A DNA stretch of 64,000 bases from Alphaproteobacteria bacterium (lineage in GTDB: Bacteria; Pseudomonadota; Alphaproteobacteria; SP197): positions 82,001 to 146,000 of the forward strand of contig VGDP01000002.1 of NCBI GenBank assembly GCA_016869675.1, written 5' to 3'. The stretch's first letter is position 1. Every line of letters starts with the position of its first letter. The notes beneath the pieces are model-generated. The model was not told where the DNA came from and ran no database searches. It saw only the letters and a program-made list of their open reading frames with translations. A program made the position numbers and the translations under genes. Below are positions 30,320-43,936 of this stretch, piece after piece.

Positions 30320-30359
30320 AACATCTAGGGGGCGGACCCGCGGCCCGCCCCCAGATGTT
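30320..30359. repeat. Long inverted repeat / possible terminator of the aminotransferase gene
   Basis: AACATCTAGGGGGCGGACCCGCGGCCCGCCCCCAGATGTT; shares GGCGGACCCGCGGCC with 26826-26840. Confidence 0.6.
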
Positions 30360-30374
30360 TCGAACGCGTCCGCG

Positions 30375-31706
30375 TCAGGCGACGGCTTTGATCACCCTGG
30401 CCATGGTGCCGAACATCTCGTCGATGTGCTTCTTCTCGACGATCAGCGGTGGCGAGAAGGTCAGGGTCTCGCCGACGTAGCGGGTCAGCAGGCCTTCCTC
30501 GTAGCAGCGCAGGAAGATTTCGTAGGCCCGCGCCGTGGGCTTGCCCGGCCGGGGCGCCAGCTCGACCGCGGCCATCAGCCCCAGGTTGCGCACGTCGATC
30601 ACGTTGGGCAGGCCCTTGAGGCCGTGCGCCGCGTCCTCGAAATGGCCGGCCAGCTCCTTGCCGCGGGTGAACAGGCCTTCGCGCTGGTAGATGTCGAGCG
30701 CCGTGAGGCCGGCCGCCGCCGCCAGCGGGTGCGCCGAATAGGTGTAGCCGTGGAACAGCTCGACCATGTTGTCGGGGCCGGACATGAAGGCGTCGTAGAT
30801 GCCCTTGCGCACGAACACGGCACCCATGGGCACGGTCGCGTTGGTCAGGCCCTTGGCGCACGTCATGATGTCGGGCACCACGCCGAAATACTCGGCGGCG
30901 AACGGCGCGCCGAGCCGCCCGAACCCTGTGATCACCTCGTCGAAGATCAGCAGGATGCCGTGGCGGTCGCAGATCTCGCGCAGCCGCTTCAGGTAGCCCT
31001 TGGGCGGCGGCAACACGCCGGTCGAGCCGGCGACCGGCTCGACGATGCACGCCGCGATAGTCGCCGGGTCGTGCAGCTCGACCAGGCGCTGCAGGTCGTC
31101 GGCCAGGTGAGCGCCCCACGCGGGTTCGCCGCGGCTGAAGGCGTTGTGCTCCAGGTCGTGGGTGTGGCGGATGTGATCGACGCCGGTCAGCAGCGTGCCG
31201 AACTGCTTGCGGTTGGCGACCATGCCGCCGACCGAGATGCCGCCGAAGCCGACGCCGTGGTAGCCGCGCTCGCGCCCGATTAAACGGAACCGGCCGCCTT
31301 CGCCGCGTACGCGATGATAGGCCAGCGCGATCTTGAGCGCGGTATCGACGGATTCGGAGCCGGAGTTGGTAAAAAACGCGTGGTCCAGATCGCCGGGCAG
31401 CAGCGCTGTAAGGCGCGCTGCCAGCTCAAACGGCGCCGGGTGGCCCATCTGGAAGCTGGGCGCGAAGTCGAGCTTCGCGACCTGGCGCTGCACCGCCTCG
31501 ATGATCTCCTTGCGGCCGTGCCCGGCGTTGACGCACCACAGCCCGGCCATGCCGTCCATGACCTTGCGCCCGTCGTGGGTCGTGTAGTGCATGTCCTTGG
31601 CGTCGACCAGGAGGCGCGGCTTGGCCTTGAACTGCCGGTTCGCCGTGAACGGCATCCAGAACGATTCGAGGTTGTTCGGCACCATGGGCTGCGCGGCGGT
31701 CGCCAT
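30375..31706 (-). CDS. Class III aminotransferase (beta-alanine/omega-amino acid--pyruvate type)
   Basis: NLESFWMPFTANRQFKAKPRLLV; IFDEVITGFGRLG; MTCAKGLTNATVPMGAVFV. Confidence 0.9.
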   Translation of the reverse strand: MATAAQPMVPNNLESFWMPFTANRQFKAKPRLLVDAKDMHYTTHDGRKVMDGMAGLWCVNAGHGRKEIIEAVQRQVAKLDFAPSFQMGHPAPFELAARLTALLPGDLDHAFFTNSGSESVDTALKIALAYHRVRGEGGRFRLIGRERGYHGVGFGGISVGGMVANRKQFGTLLTGVDHIRHTHDLEHNAFSRGEPAWGAHLADDLQRLVELHDPATIAACIVEPVAGSTGVLPPPKGYLKRLREICDRHGILLIFDEVITGFGRLGAPFAAEYFGVVPDIMTCAKGLTNATVPMGAVFVRKGIYDAFMSGPDNMVELFHGYTYSAHPLAAAAGLTALDIYQREGLFTRGKELAGHFEDAAHGLKGLPNVIDVRNLGLMAAVELAPRPGKPTARAYEIFLRCYEEGLLTRYVGETLTFSPPLIVEKKHIDEMFGTMARVIKAVA

Positions 31707-31878
31707 GCGGTTCTCCTGCGGTCGCGACGGTGGAAGGAAGGACCCGTGTCCGGCTGTCTCTTAGCACGTTCGTGTGCCGTGTTGAACCGGGTTGGGCCGG
31801 CACGGTCCTTGCTTAGTATGGGGTATGGCAAGGGCCCGTTAACCCTGGTCATCACGGCTTGTAAACTTCGCAACCACG

Positions 31879-32367
31879 GTGTTGCGGTGTACTGTCCGCC
31901 CGCTCGCCGGCCAGCAGGAAGGCCCGACCCCGACCGTGAACGCCCTTGGGCTTTCCTTCTTGCCCGCCGTCCCGTTGACCGGTGCGGGACCGCAGGCGCC
32001 CCACGCCCCTGGCCAGGGCGCGCGTCGGGTGCCGGCCGCGCCCGTGGTGCGGCTCGACGCCTACCGGACCTGCCCGGACGATGTGCGCCCCGACAGCCCG
32101 CGCGCCGAACGCGAGCGGGCCGACCACGCGCGGTTCGACCGCGCGACCCGGCCGACCGTCTCGCTCGGACTAGGCTACGACCACGTGACCTTCGCGGCGC
32201 TCGACCGGCCGGGCCTGTCGCTTGCTTTCGCGGCCCAGGCCTACTTCCAGGAATCCGCGCCGGGTTCGCTGGTGCCGCCGGCCTTCGCCGCCCAGGCGTA
32301 CCAGGCGAACGCCGCCGCGCGCTTCGGCTTCATGGGCCTGCTGGAACCGCTCGACCTCAGCGCCTGA
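31879..32367 (+). CDS. Hypothetical protein
   Basis: Open frame on the coding-like strand between convergent genes; Ala/Arg rich; no recognised domain. Confidence 0.35.
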   Translation: MLRCTVRPLAGQQEGPTPTVNALGLSFLPAVPLTGAGPQAPHAPGQGARRVPAAPVVRLDAYRTCPDDVRPDSPRAERERADHARFDRATRPTVSLGLGYDHVTFAALDRPGLSLAFAAQAYFQESAPGSLVPPAFAAQAYQANAAARFGFMGLLEPLDLSA

Positions 32368-32376
32368 GCCGGCGGT

Positions 32377-33999
<1,623 letters not shown>

Positions 34000-34138
34000 G
34001 ATCCCTGGTTCCCGTCCCATGGCCTTCGGTGGCGCGATGGTAGCCGCCATTCGCGACGACCGAAAGCGCGACAGCGACCCGGTTTCCTCGCCCGCCGCGA
34101 TGGTCTACACGTAGCCGCGCGCGTCGCGAGGAACGATC

Positions 34139-35658
<1,520 letters not shown>

Positions 35659-35662
<4 letters not shown>

Positions 35663-36633
35663 AGGCGGCGGTGTTCGGCGCCGGCGCCATCGGCGGCATG
35701 GTCGGGGCCGCGCTGGCGGGCGCCGGCGTCGAGACGACCCTGATCGCGCGCGGGGCCCACCTGGCGGCGCTCAAGGCGAATGGCCTGCGCGTCACCGGCG
35801 CGTGGGGCGAGCGCACGGCGCGACCGCGCGCGACCGACGACACCGCCGCCGCCGGCCCGCAGGACTACGTGATCGTCGCGACCAAAGCGCAGTCGGCGGC
35901 CCAGGCCGTGGACGCGATCCGGCCGATGCTCGGGCCGGAGACGGTGGTGGTCACCGCGGTCAACGGCGTGCCCTGGTGGTACTTCCACGGCGTGCCGGGG
36001 CCGCTGGCCGAACGGCCGCTCGAGACCGTCGATCCCGGCGCTCGGCAGTGGCGCCTGATCGGGCCCGGGCGCGCCATCGGCTGCGTCGTCTTCCCGGCCG
36101 CCGAGATCGCCGAGCCCGGCGTGATCCGCGTGCTGGCGGGCGACCGCTTCGTGCTGGGTGAGCCCGACGGCATGGCCAAGGAGCGCACCCGCGCGCTCGC
36201 CAAGGCCCTTATCGCCGGCGGCCTGAAGGTGCCGGTGCGCCCCAACGTGCGCACCGAGATCTGGGTCAAGCTGTGGGGCAACGTGGCGTTCAACCCGATC
36301 AGCGCGCTGACCCGCTCGACCATGGCGGACCTGATCGCCGACACGGGCACGCTCGCCCTGATCCGCGTGGTCATGACCGAGGCCGAGGCGGTGGCGCGCG
36401 CGCTCGGCGTCGTCCTGCCAATCACCTTGGACGCGCGCATCGACGGCGCGCGCACGGTCGGCGCGCACAAGACCTCGATGCTGCAGGATCTGGAGCGCGG
36501 CCGGTCCATGGAGATCGACGCGCTGGTCGCCGCCGTGGCCGAACTGGGCGATCTGACCGGCGTGGCCACGCCCATGATCGACGCGGTGCTGGCGCTGGTG
36601 CGCCGGCTGGCGGTCTCGGCCGGGTGCGCTTAG
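35659..36633 (+). CDS. 2-dehydropantoate 2-reductase family (ketopantoate reductase)
   Basis: MKAAVFGAGAIGGMVGAALAGAG; ATGA overlap with the ligase; LWGNVAFNPISALTRSTMADL. Confidence 0.9.
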
Positions 36634-36680
36634 GGCGTGTAGCTGGTGCCGATTCAAGAGAATCGCAGCCACCAAGTTCC

Positions 36681-36790
36681 GTGTCATTCTCGGACGCCGC
36701 GCGCGCGGCGAACCGGGAATCCAGGGCGTGCGCTAAGTTCGTGGTCCCTGGATCCCCGGTTCCAGCCTTCGGCCGGCCCGGGGATGACAC
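36681..36790. repeat. About 110-bp palindromic intergenic repeat element (MITE/REP-like)
   Basis: GTGTCATTCTCGG...AACCGGGAATCCAGGG ... CCCTGGATCCCCGGTT...CCCGGGGATGACAC, outer and inner arms complementary. Confidence 0.7.
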
Positions 36791-36821
36791 AAAGAGTGAA
36801 CCCTGGACTCCTGAAAGTGCT

Positions 36822-38423
36822 CTAGTACCCCAGCGCGCAGCCGTCCTTGCGCGGGTCCGAGCCGCCGGTCATCACGCCGCGCTTCCAGTCGATCATGATC
36901 GCCTGGCCGCCGCCGTGCGGCTCGTTGGCCTTGGCGATGGCGTGGCCGCGCTGGGCCAGGCCCTTGACCGCCGCCTCGGGCACGCCGCGTTCGACCTCGA
37001 CCACCTCGCCGTCGTGGAACACGCGTGCGAGGTCCAAGGCCTCCTGCGGGTCCATGCCGAAGTCGAGGATGTTGGTCAGCAGGTGGACGTGGCCGAACGG
37101 CTGGTAATCGCCGCCCATGACGCCGAAGGGCATGATCGCGCGGCCGTCGCGCGCCAGCATGCCGGGGATGATGGTGTGCAACGGCCGCTTGCCTGGCGCG
37201 ATGACGTTGGGATGGCCGGGGTCGAGCCGGAAGCCGAGGCCGCGGTTCTGCAGCACAACGCCGCTGCGCGGCCCGACGATCCCGCTGCCAAACGACCAGT
37301 AGGTCGAATTGATGAAGCTGACCGCGTTGAGCTGGCTGTCGACCACGCACAGATAGACCGTGTCGCGGCCCTCCGCATCGGTCGAGCCGCCTGCCGGCAG
37401 TCGCGTCATGGCGCGGTCGGGACGGATCAGGGCGCGCAGGCCGTCGGTGTAGGCGGCCGAGAGCAGGTGCTCGACCGGGATGCGCGCGTGCGCCGGATCG
37501 GCCAGGAGCGCGTTGCGGTCGCGGTAGGCGAGCCGGCCGGCCTCGATCTCCAGGTGCAGGCGCTCGGCGCTGAGCGGACCGTGGCGCGCCAGATCGAGGC
37601 CTTCGAGGATATCGAGCATCAGGAGCACGGTCAGGCCCTGGCCGTTGGGCGGGCACTCGAACACGTCGTAGCCGCGATAGTTGATGCGGATCGGCGTCAC
37701 GTACTCGCCGTGGTGCCCGGCGAAGTCGTCGAGCGTGTGCAGGCCACCGCCGGCGCGTAGCCGATCGACCAGGTCCTGGGCGACGTCGCCCTTGTAGAAG
37801 GCGTCGGGGCCCTCGGAGGCGATGCGCTTGAGCGTCGCCGCCAGCTCGGGCTGCACGTGCAGGTCGCCGGCGACGGGCGCGGACCCGCCGGGCAGGAAGA
37901 TGCGCCGTGCCGCGGCATCGAACTCGAGCCGGGGCGATTCGCGCTTCCAGTCCGAGGCGACGCGCGCCGAGACCGGAAAACCCTCCTCGGCGAAGGTGAT
38001 GGCCGGCACCAGGAGGTCGTCCAGACCCTTGCGGCCGTGATCAGCGACCAAGCGCGACCAGGCCTCGATGGCGCCGGGAACGGTCACGGCATGGGCGCTG
38101 CCGGGCTCGAAGGCCGTGATGCCCTGGTCGCGGTACCATTCAGCGTGCGCGGCGGCCGGCGCGCGCCCGGAGCCGTTGTAGGCGACGATCTGACCGCTGC
38201 CGCGCGGCGCGAACAGCACGAAGCAGTCCCCGCCGATACCGGTGGACTGCGGTTCGACCACGGCAAGCACCGCCGCGGCGCACACCGCCGCGTCTACAGC
38301 GTTGCCACCCCAGCGGAGCGCGTCGAGCGCCGCCAGCGTGGCCAGCGGATGGGACGTGGCCGCCATGCCGTTGACCGCGTGCACGGTCGAGCGACCCGGA
38401 ATCTGGAAGTCGCGCATCATCAT
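36822..38423 (-). CDS. Gamma-glutamyltransferase family protein
   Basis: GNAVDAAVCAAAVLAVVEPQSTGIGGDCFVL; RDTVYLCVVDSQLNAVSFINSTYWSFGSGIV. Confidence 0.92.
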   Translation of the reverse strand: MMMRDFQIPGRSTVHAVNGMAATSHPLATLAALDALRWGGNAVDAAVCAAAVLAVVEPQSTGIGGDCFVLFAPRGSGQIVAYNGSGRAPAAAHAEWYRDQGITAFEPGSAHAVTVPGAIEAWSRLVADHGRKGLDDLLVPAITFAEEGFPVSARVASDWKRESPRLEFDAAARRIFLPGGSAPVAGDLHVQPELAATLKRIASEGPDAFYKGDVAQDLVDRLRAGGGLHTLDDFAGHHGEYVTPIRINYRGYDVFECPPNGQGLTVLLMLDILEGLDLARHGPLSAERLHLEIEAGRLAYRDRNALLADPAHARIPVEHLLSAAYTDGLRALIRPDRAMTRLPAGGSTDAEGRDTVYLCVVDSQLNAVSFINSTYWSFGSGIVGPRSGVVLQNRGLGFRLDPGHPNVIAPGKRPLHTIIPGMLARDGRAIMPFGVMGGDYQPFGHVHLLTNILDFGMDPQEALDLARVFHDGEVVEVERGVPEAAVKGLAQRGHAIAKANEPHGGGQAIMIDWKRGVMTGGSDPRKDGCALGY

Positions 38424-38494
38424 CCCCGTCAAGCGTCCTGGCACTGTAGACTATTTCTTCGGAGAGGGGAGACGACATCCTGACCAAGCCGACG

Positions 38495-39115
38495 ATGCCG
38501 AAGGGCACCGGGGCGCGCGCGGTTGACGTGCTGCGCCGCGAGACGTGCTTCCAGGGCCACATGCGCATGGAGCGTGTGACGTTCCGCCACACCCTGCACG
38601 GCGGCGGCTGGAGTCCGCCCCTGAGCCGCGAGGTGCTGGAACGCGGCCACGCGGCGGTGGTGCTACCCTATGACCCCGCGCGCGACACGGTGATCTTGAT
38701 CGAGCAGGTGCGCGTCGGCGCGCTGGACGATCCGGCCGGGGCGTGGACGCTCGAGGCGGTGGCCGGCATCATCGACGCGGGCGAGGCGGCCGAGACCGCG
38801 GCACGGCGCGAAGCGGTCGAGGAAACCGGGCGCGCGCTGGAGGACCTGGTGCTAGTTGCCGACGTTCTGGCCAGCCCTGGCTGCATGACCGAGGGCTACG
38901 CCATCTTTGTCGGCCGGGTCGACGGCGACGGCGACGGCGATGTGCACGGCCTGGGTGTCGAAGGCGAGGACATCCGGGTCCACGTGGTGCCGTTCGCCGA
39001 GGCGCTGGCGATGGTGGGCGACGGCCGCGTGCGCGTGTCCCACACGATCATCGCGTTGCAGTGGCTAGCGCTGAGCCGCGACCGGATTCGAGCGCGCTGG
39101 GGCGCGCGCGGCTGA
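38495..39115 (+). CDS. NUDIX hydrolase, ADP-ribose pyrophosphatase-like
   Basis: Nudix box GIIDAGEAAETAARREAVEETGRA. Confidence 0.88.
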   Translation: MPKGTGARAVDVLRRETCFQGHMRMERVTFRHTLHGGGWSPPLSREVLERGHAAVVLPYDPARDTVILIEQVRVGALDDPAGAWTLEAVAGIIDAGEAAETAARREAVEETGRALEDLVLVADVLASPGCMTEGYAIFVGRVDGDGDGDVHGLGVEGEDIRVHVVPFAEALAMVGDGRVRVSHTIIALQWLALSRDRIRARWGARG

Positions 39116-39124
39116 GGATCGGCG

Positions 39125-40474
39125 ATGCGCTTCGCGTTCTGGTCGCTCGCCGTCGTGGTCGCGCTGGCACCCTTGCCGTTCGCCAGCAACCGGCCGTGGG
39201 CGTGGAGCCTGCTGGCCGTGCTGGTGGCGCTGCTGCTGGCGCTCTGGGCCGTGGACGTGTTGCGCGATCGCGCCGCCTTGGCCATGCCGCTGGGCCGGGT
39301 ATGGCCGATGGCGGCGGCGTGCGCGGTCCTGCTGGCATTGTTCGCGGTGCAGGTCGCGCCGATGACCCCAGCCGCGTGGCACCACCCGCTGTGGGCCGAG
39401 GCGTCGGCGGTGCTGGGTCGCCCGTTGGCCGGGACGATCAGCCTCGACCCCGGCGCCACGATCACGGCGGCGATGCGCTTCGCCACCTACGGCGCCATCT
39501 TCTGGATCGCGTTGCAGGGGGGCGCGATCGTGAGCGGGCGCGCGGCGCCCTGTGGCTGATGATCGTGGGCCGGGTTCGCCTACAGCGCCTACGGCCTGTT
39601 CGTCGACTTTAGCGGCGTCGATTCGATCCTGTGGTTCGAACGCTGGGCGTACCACGACTCGGTGACCAGCACGTTCGTCAACCGCAACGCGTTCGCCATC
39701 TACGCCGGCATCATGCTGCTGGCGACGCTGGGCCGCCTGACCGGCGAGGCCGGCCGTCTGGCCGGCCTGAACCCGTTCAGCCGGCCATGGCTGCGCGCGC
39801 TGCTGGAATCCCTGGCCGGGCGCGGCGGGCTGCTGGTCGTCATGGCGACGACCGCCGGGTTCGCGCTGCTGCTGACCGGATCGCGCAGAGGCCTGGTCTC
39901 GACCGTGTTCGCGCTGGCCGATCTGGCGCTGCTGATCGGCTTCAGCCGGCACCGCGGCCCGGCCGCCGCCATCGCCCAGGCCGCCGCGGTCGCCGCCATC
40001 GGGCTCGGGATCGTCAGCCTGGCCGGCGACGTGGCGCTGGACGGGCTCGCGCGCACGGTGCTCGACGAGGAACAGCGCCTGGCCGTCTACACGGCGCTCG
40101 CCCAGGCGATCGTCGCGGAACCGTGGATTGGGGTCGGGCTGGGCGCGTTCGCCACCACGTTTCCCATGGTGCGCGGCATCGACCTGATCCTGGCGGGCAC
40201 GTACCTGAAGGCGCATAACGGCTATCTTGAGTGGGCCTTCGAGGGCGGGCAACCCGCGCTGGCCCTGATCACGATGCTGTTCGCCGGCATGGGAGCCTTG
40301 TGCACCCTTGGTGCCCTCCGGTGGCGGCGCGATATGCTCTATCCGGTGATCGGCGCGGCCGTCACGGACCTGGTCGCCGTCCACTCCCTGGTCGATTTCG
40401 GTCCGCAGACCCCCACCGTGGCATTCCTGCTGGGGATCGGCTGTGCCCAGTCGTTCCGCAGCGAGCGGGACTGA
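39125..40474 (+). pseudogene. O-antigen ligase (WaaL)-like membrane protein with a local double frameshift at about 39530-39575
   Basis: TM-rich halves 39125-39559 and 39662-40474 are in the same frame, separated by TGA TGA; shifting frame restores ALWLMIV then GFAYSAYGLFVDFSGVDSILWF. Confidence 0.7.
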
Positions 40475-40481
40475 GCGGGTA

Positions 40482-43070
40482 TCAGCGCAGCGCGGCCAGC
40501 AGGGCCGGCAGCGCGATCAGGTTGGCGATCAGCAGGTTCGCCGCGGCGAGCAGCAGCAGCGTGCCCATGGCGGCCGTGCCGGGATGGGTCGAGGCGGCGA
40601 GCGTTCCAAACGCCGCCGCCGTGGTCAGCGCGCTGAACAACACCGCACGCGCGGTCGGCGTCTGGACGAAGCCTTCGACCCCGGTCCTCCAACTGAGCAC
40701 CAGGTAGATCGGAAACGACACGCCGATGCCCAGCAGCAGCGGCAGCGCGATGATGTTGGCGAAGTTGATCGGCATGCCAAGCGCCACCGCCTCGCCGAAC
40801 GTCATCAGCGCGGCCAACGCCAGGGGCGCCAGCACCAGCAGGACGTCGCCGACGCGGCGCAGCACCAGGGCGAGCATGACGACGATGGCCAGAAGCGCCG
40901 TGGCTGTCGCCGTCAGGAACGCATCGACCACCACCCGGCCGGAGGCGACGACTGCGGCGGCCATGCCCGTGGCCTGCGGCGCGACCGCCCACACGGCGTG
41001 GACGAAGCGCGCCAGCGCCGCGTTGTCGGGGGCGGGGGCGGCCGGTTGCACGACCAGACGCGCCGTGTCGCCCGAGCGCCAGTCGCGCGCGGCCGCCTCG
41101 GGCAGCATGGTGGCATCGACCGGCCCGACGGCCAGGAACTCGCGCACGCCGGCCAGCAGGTCGGGCACTCCGCCGACCAGCGCGTTGGCGAGCGCCGGAA
41201 CCAGGGCGGGCCCGCGGTCCGCCGCGGCGTCGAAGGCGTTGGCGAGGCGCGCCACCGCGCCTGCGGCGGCGGGCACCGCGACCAGGCGCGAAGCGGTCTG
41301 GCGCAGTGCCGCGACCACAGCCTCGGGCGTCGGCGCCTCGGCGCTCGCCGGTGGTGTCAGCGTCGGTCCCAGGATGAACGCGGCTTCGCTCAGGATCATG
41401 ATCTTGGCGTCCTGGTCGGCCGGCAGCAGATCGCCGAGCGAGCGGACCGAACTAACTTCGGGCAGGGCGGCGAGCCGCCCGGCCAGATCGGCGGCTTCGG
41501 CCACGGGCACCGGCACGTCCAGGCCATAGGGGGCGACCAGGGGATCCGCCAGGAGATCGCGCAGCGCGCGCACGGATTCGGACGCCGGGTCCTTGAGGTT
41601 GAGCGGATCCACGTCGAAGCGCACGAAGGGGAGCGCCGCCGCACCGGCCAGCGCGAGAACCGCCATGACCGCCAGGATCGGCCGGTGGTGGACGTCGAGC
41701 GCCGCATCGAGATCGGCGAGGCGTGGCGAGGCGCGCGCGCTGGCGCGACGGGGCGCGCGGAGCAGCGCGATCAGCGCCGGCAGCAGGGTCAGGTTGAACG
41801 CGAGAGCGATGACCATGCCCACGCCGGCGATCAGACCCAGCTCGGCGACGCCCCGGAAATCCGTGAGCAGGAACGCGAGGAAGCCCGATGCGGTGGCCGC
41901 CGCCGCGAGCGTCATGGCGCCACCGGCTTCGCGTCCGGCCCCCGCCACGCCGCCCTGGACGCTCGTTACCGCCGCCTGGGCGCTGTAGCGCACCGCGAAC
42001 TGCAGGCCGAAATCCACCACGATGCCGATGACCATGATGCCGAAGGCGACCGAGATCAGGTTGAGGGTAACGACCGCCAGCGCCGCGAAGGCCGTGGTCC
42101 ACACCAGACCCACGATCAGGGTGATCAGGCCCGCGGCGACCAGGCGGGCCGAGCGCACGGCGAACGCCAGCAGCACGCCGACCATGACGAACGAGGCGAA
42201 CAGGCCGAGTTCGGCGCCCGCCGCGACGCTTTCCAGTTCCTCGGCGTCGAGCGCGAGCGGCCCGGTGAGCCGCGTGCGCACGCCCGCGCCCAACGCGAGC
42301 CCGCCGATGACCTCGCGCGCCGTGGCCAGCGTGGTGCCGCCGCGCGCCAGCTCGCCGGGTTCGAGGATCGGATTCAGCAGGATCAGCCGGCGCGATCCGC
42401 GCGGGTCCTCGGGCACCAGGCCGCCCGCCAGGAACGCATCCCACGCCAGCGGCTCGGGCCGGCCGGCCAGGACCGATTCGACCGTGGCGGCGATGGCGTC
42501 GAGCGGCGCGTCGAGCGCGTCGGCGGTGACCGCGCCCCGCGCGCCCCCCTCGGCCAGCAGGTCGATCGCGGCGGCCAGGCCGACCAAGCTGGGATCGGCG
42601 GCGAGCGGCGCCAGCAGCGGCTGTGCCGCTACCAGCCGATCAGCGAGCCCGGCGACGGACGCGCGCGGCAGGTAGAGCACACCCGCCGCCTCGTGCAACA
42701 ACAGCGCATCGGGCCGGCGCACGGCCGCGAACCGATCCGTGCGCGCCGCCAGGGCCGCGGCGATGCGCTCTGCCGCGGTCTCGGCATCGGCCGGACGGCC
42801 GGCGTCGATGACCACGACGATCTGATCGGCCGCCTGGGGAAACGCGGTTGCGTACGCGATCTCGTTGCGGCGGAACGGCACGTCGGCGTCGATCATGGTC
42901 TCGGTGCCGGTGTCGACGTCGAGCCGCGTCACGGCCAGCCAACCCAAGAGGACCGTCGCGACCAGGACGCCGGCCACGACCCAACGGGCATGGCGCGCGC
43001 ACGCGGCGGCGAGCCACGCGCACGCCTCGCGCAGACGTGCGGCCGGCGGCGTCACCGATCGGGCGGGCAC
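40482..43070 (-). CDS. MMPL/RND-family transporter, HpnN (hopanoid biosynthesis-associated)-like
   Basis: ARWVVAGVLVATVLLGWLAVTRLDVDTGTETMIDADVPFRRNEIAYATAFPQAADQIVVVIDA; two repeated TM blocks. Confidence 0.85.
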   Translation of the reverse strand: MPARSVTPPAARLREACAWLAAACARHARWVVAGVLVATVLLGWLAVTRLDVDTGTETMIDADVPFRRNEIAYATAFPQAADQIVVVIDAGRPADAETAAERIAAALAARTDRFAAVRRPDALLLHEAAGVLYLPRASVAGLADRLVAAQPLLAPLAADPSLVGLAAAIDLLAEGGARGAVTADALDAPLDAIAATVESVLAGRPEPLAWDAFLAGGLVPEDPRGSRRLILLNPILEPGELARGGTTLATAREVIGGLALGAGVRTRLTGPLALDAEELESVAAGAELGLFASFVMVGVLLAFAVRSARLVAAGLITLIVGLVWTTAFAALAVVTLNLISVAFGIMVIGIVVDFGLQFAVRYSAQAAVTSVQGGVAGAGREAGGAMTLAAAATASGFLAFLLTDFRGVAELGLIAGVGMVIALAFNLTLLPALIALLRAPRRASARASPRLADLDAALDVHHRPILAVMAVLALAGAAALPFVRFDVDPLNLKDPASESVRALRDLLADPLVAPYGLDVPVPVAEAADLAGRLAALPEVSSVRSLGDLLPADQDAKIMILSEAAFILGPTLTPPASAEAPTPEAVVAALRQTASRLVAVPAAAGAVARLANAFDAAADRGPALVPALANALVGGVPDLLAGVREFLAVGPVDATMLPEAAARDWRSGDTARLVVQPAAPAPDNAALARFVHAVWAVAPQATGMAAAVVASGRVVVDAFLTATATALLAIVVMLALVLRRVGDVLLVLAPLALAALMTFGEAVALGMPINFANIIALPLLLGIGVSFPIYLVLSWRTGVEGFVQTPTARAVLFSALTTAAAFGTLAASTHPGTAAMGTLLLLAAANLLIANLIALPALLAALR

Positions 43071-43552
43071 ACGGCCGCGGGCGCGGTGCGGGAAGCGGAG
43101 GAGTCCATGAGTCGGCGCGCACTCTGTCGGCGCGAAGAATCCGTGTCAACGGATCGGGTCGCCGGACGCACGAGGCACTTGGACGACCAAGATTGCGGTG
43201 TTACGCTTGACCATTGGCTGCCCTCGCCTCATGGGCGTGGATCGCGCGGCTGCACGCACCTACAAGGCGGTGACGCTGACCGTGCCGGCGGCGGCCGTCG
43301 CGCCCGGGAGCGCCGGTCTGATCGTCGGCAAGGAAATGTCCTGGTGCCGGCGCCCGAAGCGGGCGACGGCGACCCCCAGACGCCCGAGGACATCGCCCAG
43401 GCCATCACGGTCGCCGCCTCGCTGGGGCGGTCCTTGGTCGAAGATGCGCCGGGGATGCGCGTCGCGCTCGAACTCGGGCGCGTAACGAACGCCCTCGAGG
43501 CTGGCGCCGACCGCGCAACGTTCGTCGCCGAAATTTCGCTGGAGGCGGGAAG

Positions 43553-43936
43553 TTGAGAATGCCGAAGCGACCGGTAGGGACGGGTCTCAGACCCGCCCCT
43601 GCGTTGGTGATGGCGGCCTTGATCGTCACCATGGGTAGCGCGCGGGCCGATCTGGCGCCGGACGCCACCGCGCTCGAGGCCGCCGTCTACGCCTACGGCA
43701 TCGCCGAGTACTGCGGTCTGGTCGACCAGGCCGTGTACGACGGCTTCGCGCGCGAGGTGCGCGCGATCGTGGCCGCCGAGGGCCTGAGCGACGACGAGGT
43801 CAAGTCCCAGCGCTACAACGGCGCCCTGGCGCTGGAGTACGAGATCGGCGACCGCGGTCTCGGCGGCTACCGGCCGTGGTGCCGCGAGGACGGTGTCGCC
43901 GCGGCCGAGCGCTTCCGCGCCGTCACGACACCGTGA
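43553..43936 (+). CDS. Hypothetical periplasmic protein
   Basis: Signal peptide MAALIVTMGSARA; AVYAYGIAEYCGLVDQAVYDGFAREVRAIVAAEGLSDDEVKSQRYNGALALEYEIGDRGLGGYRPWC; true start may be the internal ATG near 43609, after a palindrome. Confidence 0.65.
   Translation: MRMPKRPVGTGLRPAPALVMAALIVTMGSARADLAPDATALEAAVYAYGIAEYCGLVDQAVYDGFAREVRAIVAAEGLSDDEVKSQRYNGALALEYEIGDRGLGGYRPWCREDGVAAAERFRAVTTP
43574..43602. repeat. REP-like palindrome
   Basis: GTAGGGACGGGTCTCAGACCCGCCCCTGC; second copy at 53456. Confidence 0.65.

Noticed and set aside
40443-43556. 1037-aa plus-strand ORF
   Set aside because: Antisense to the HpnN-like gene; low-complexity RRQ/HR/GR composition typical of a shadow frame. The last part (43350-43556, PEDIAQAITVAASLGRSLVEDAPGMRVALELGRV) may be a gene remnant but could not be supported.
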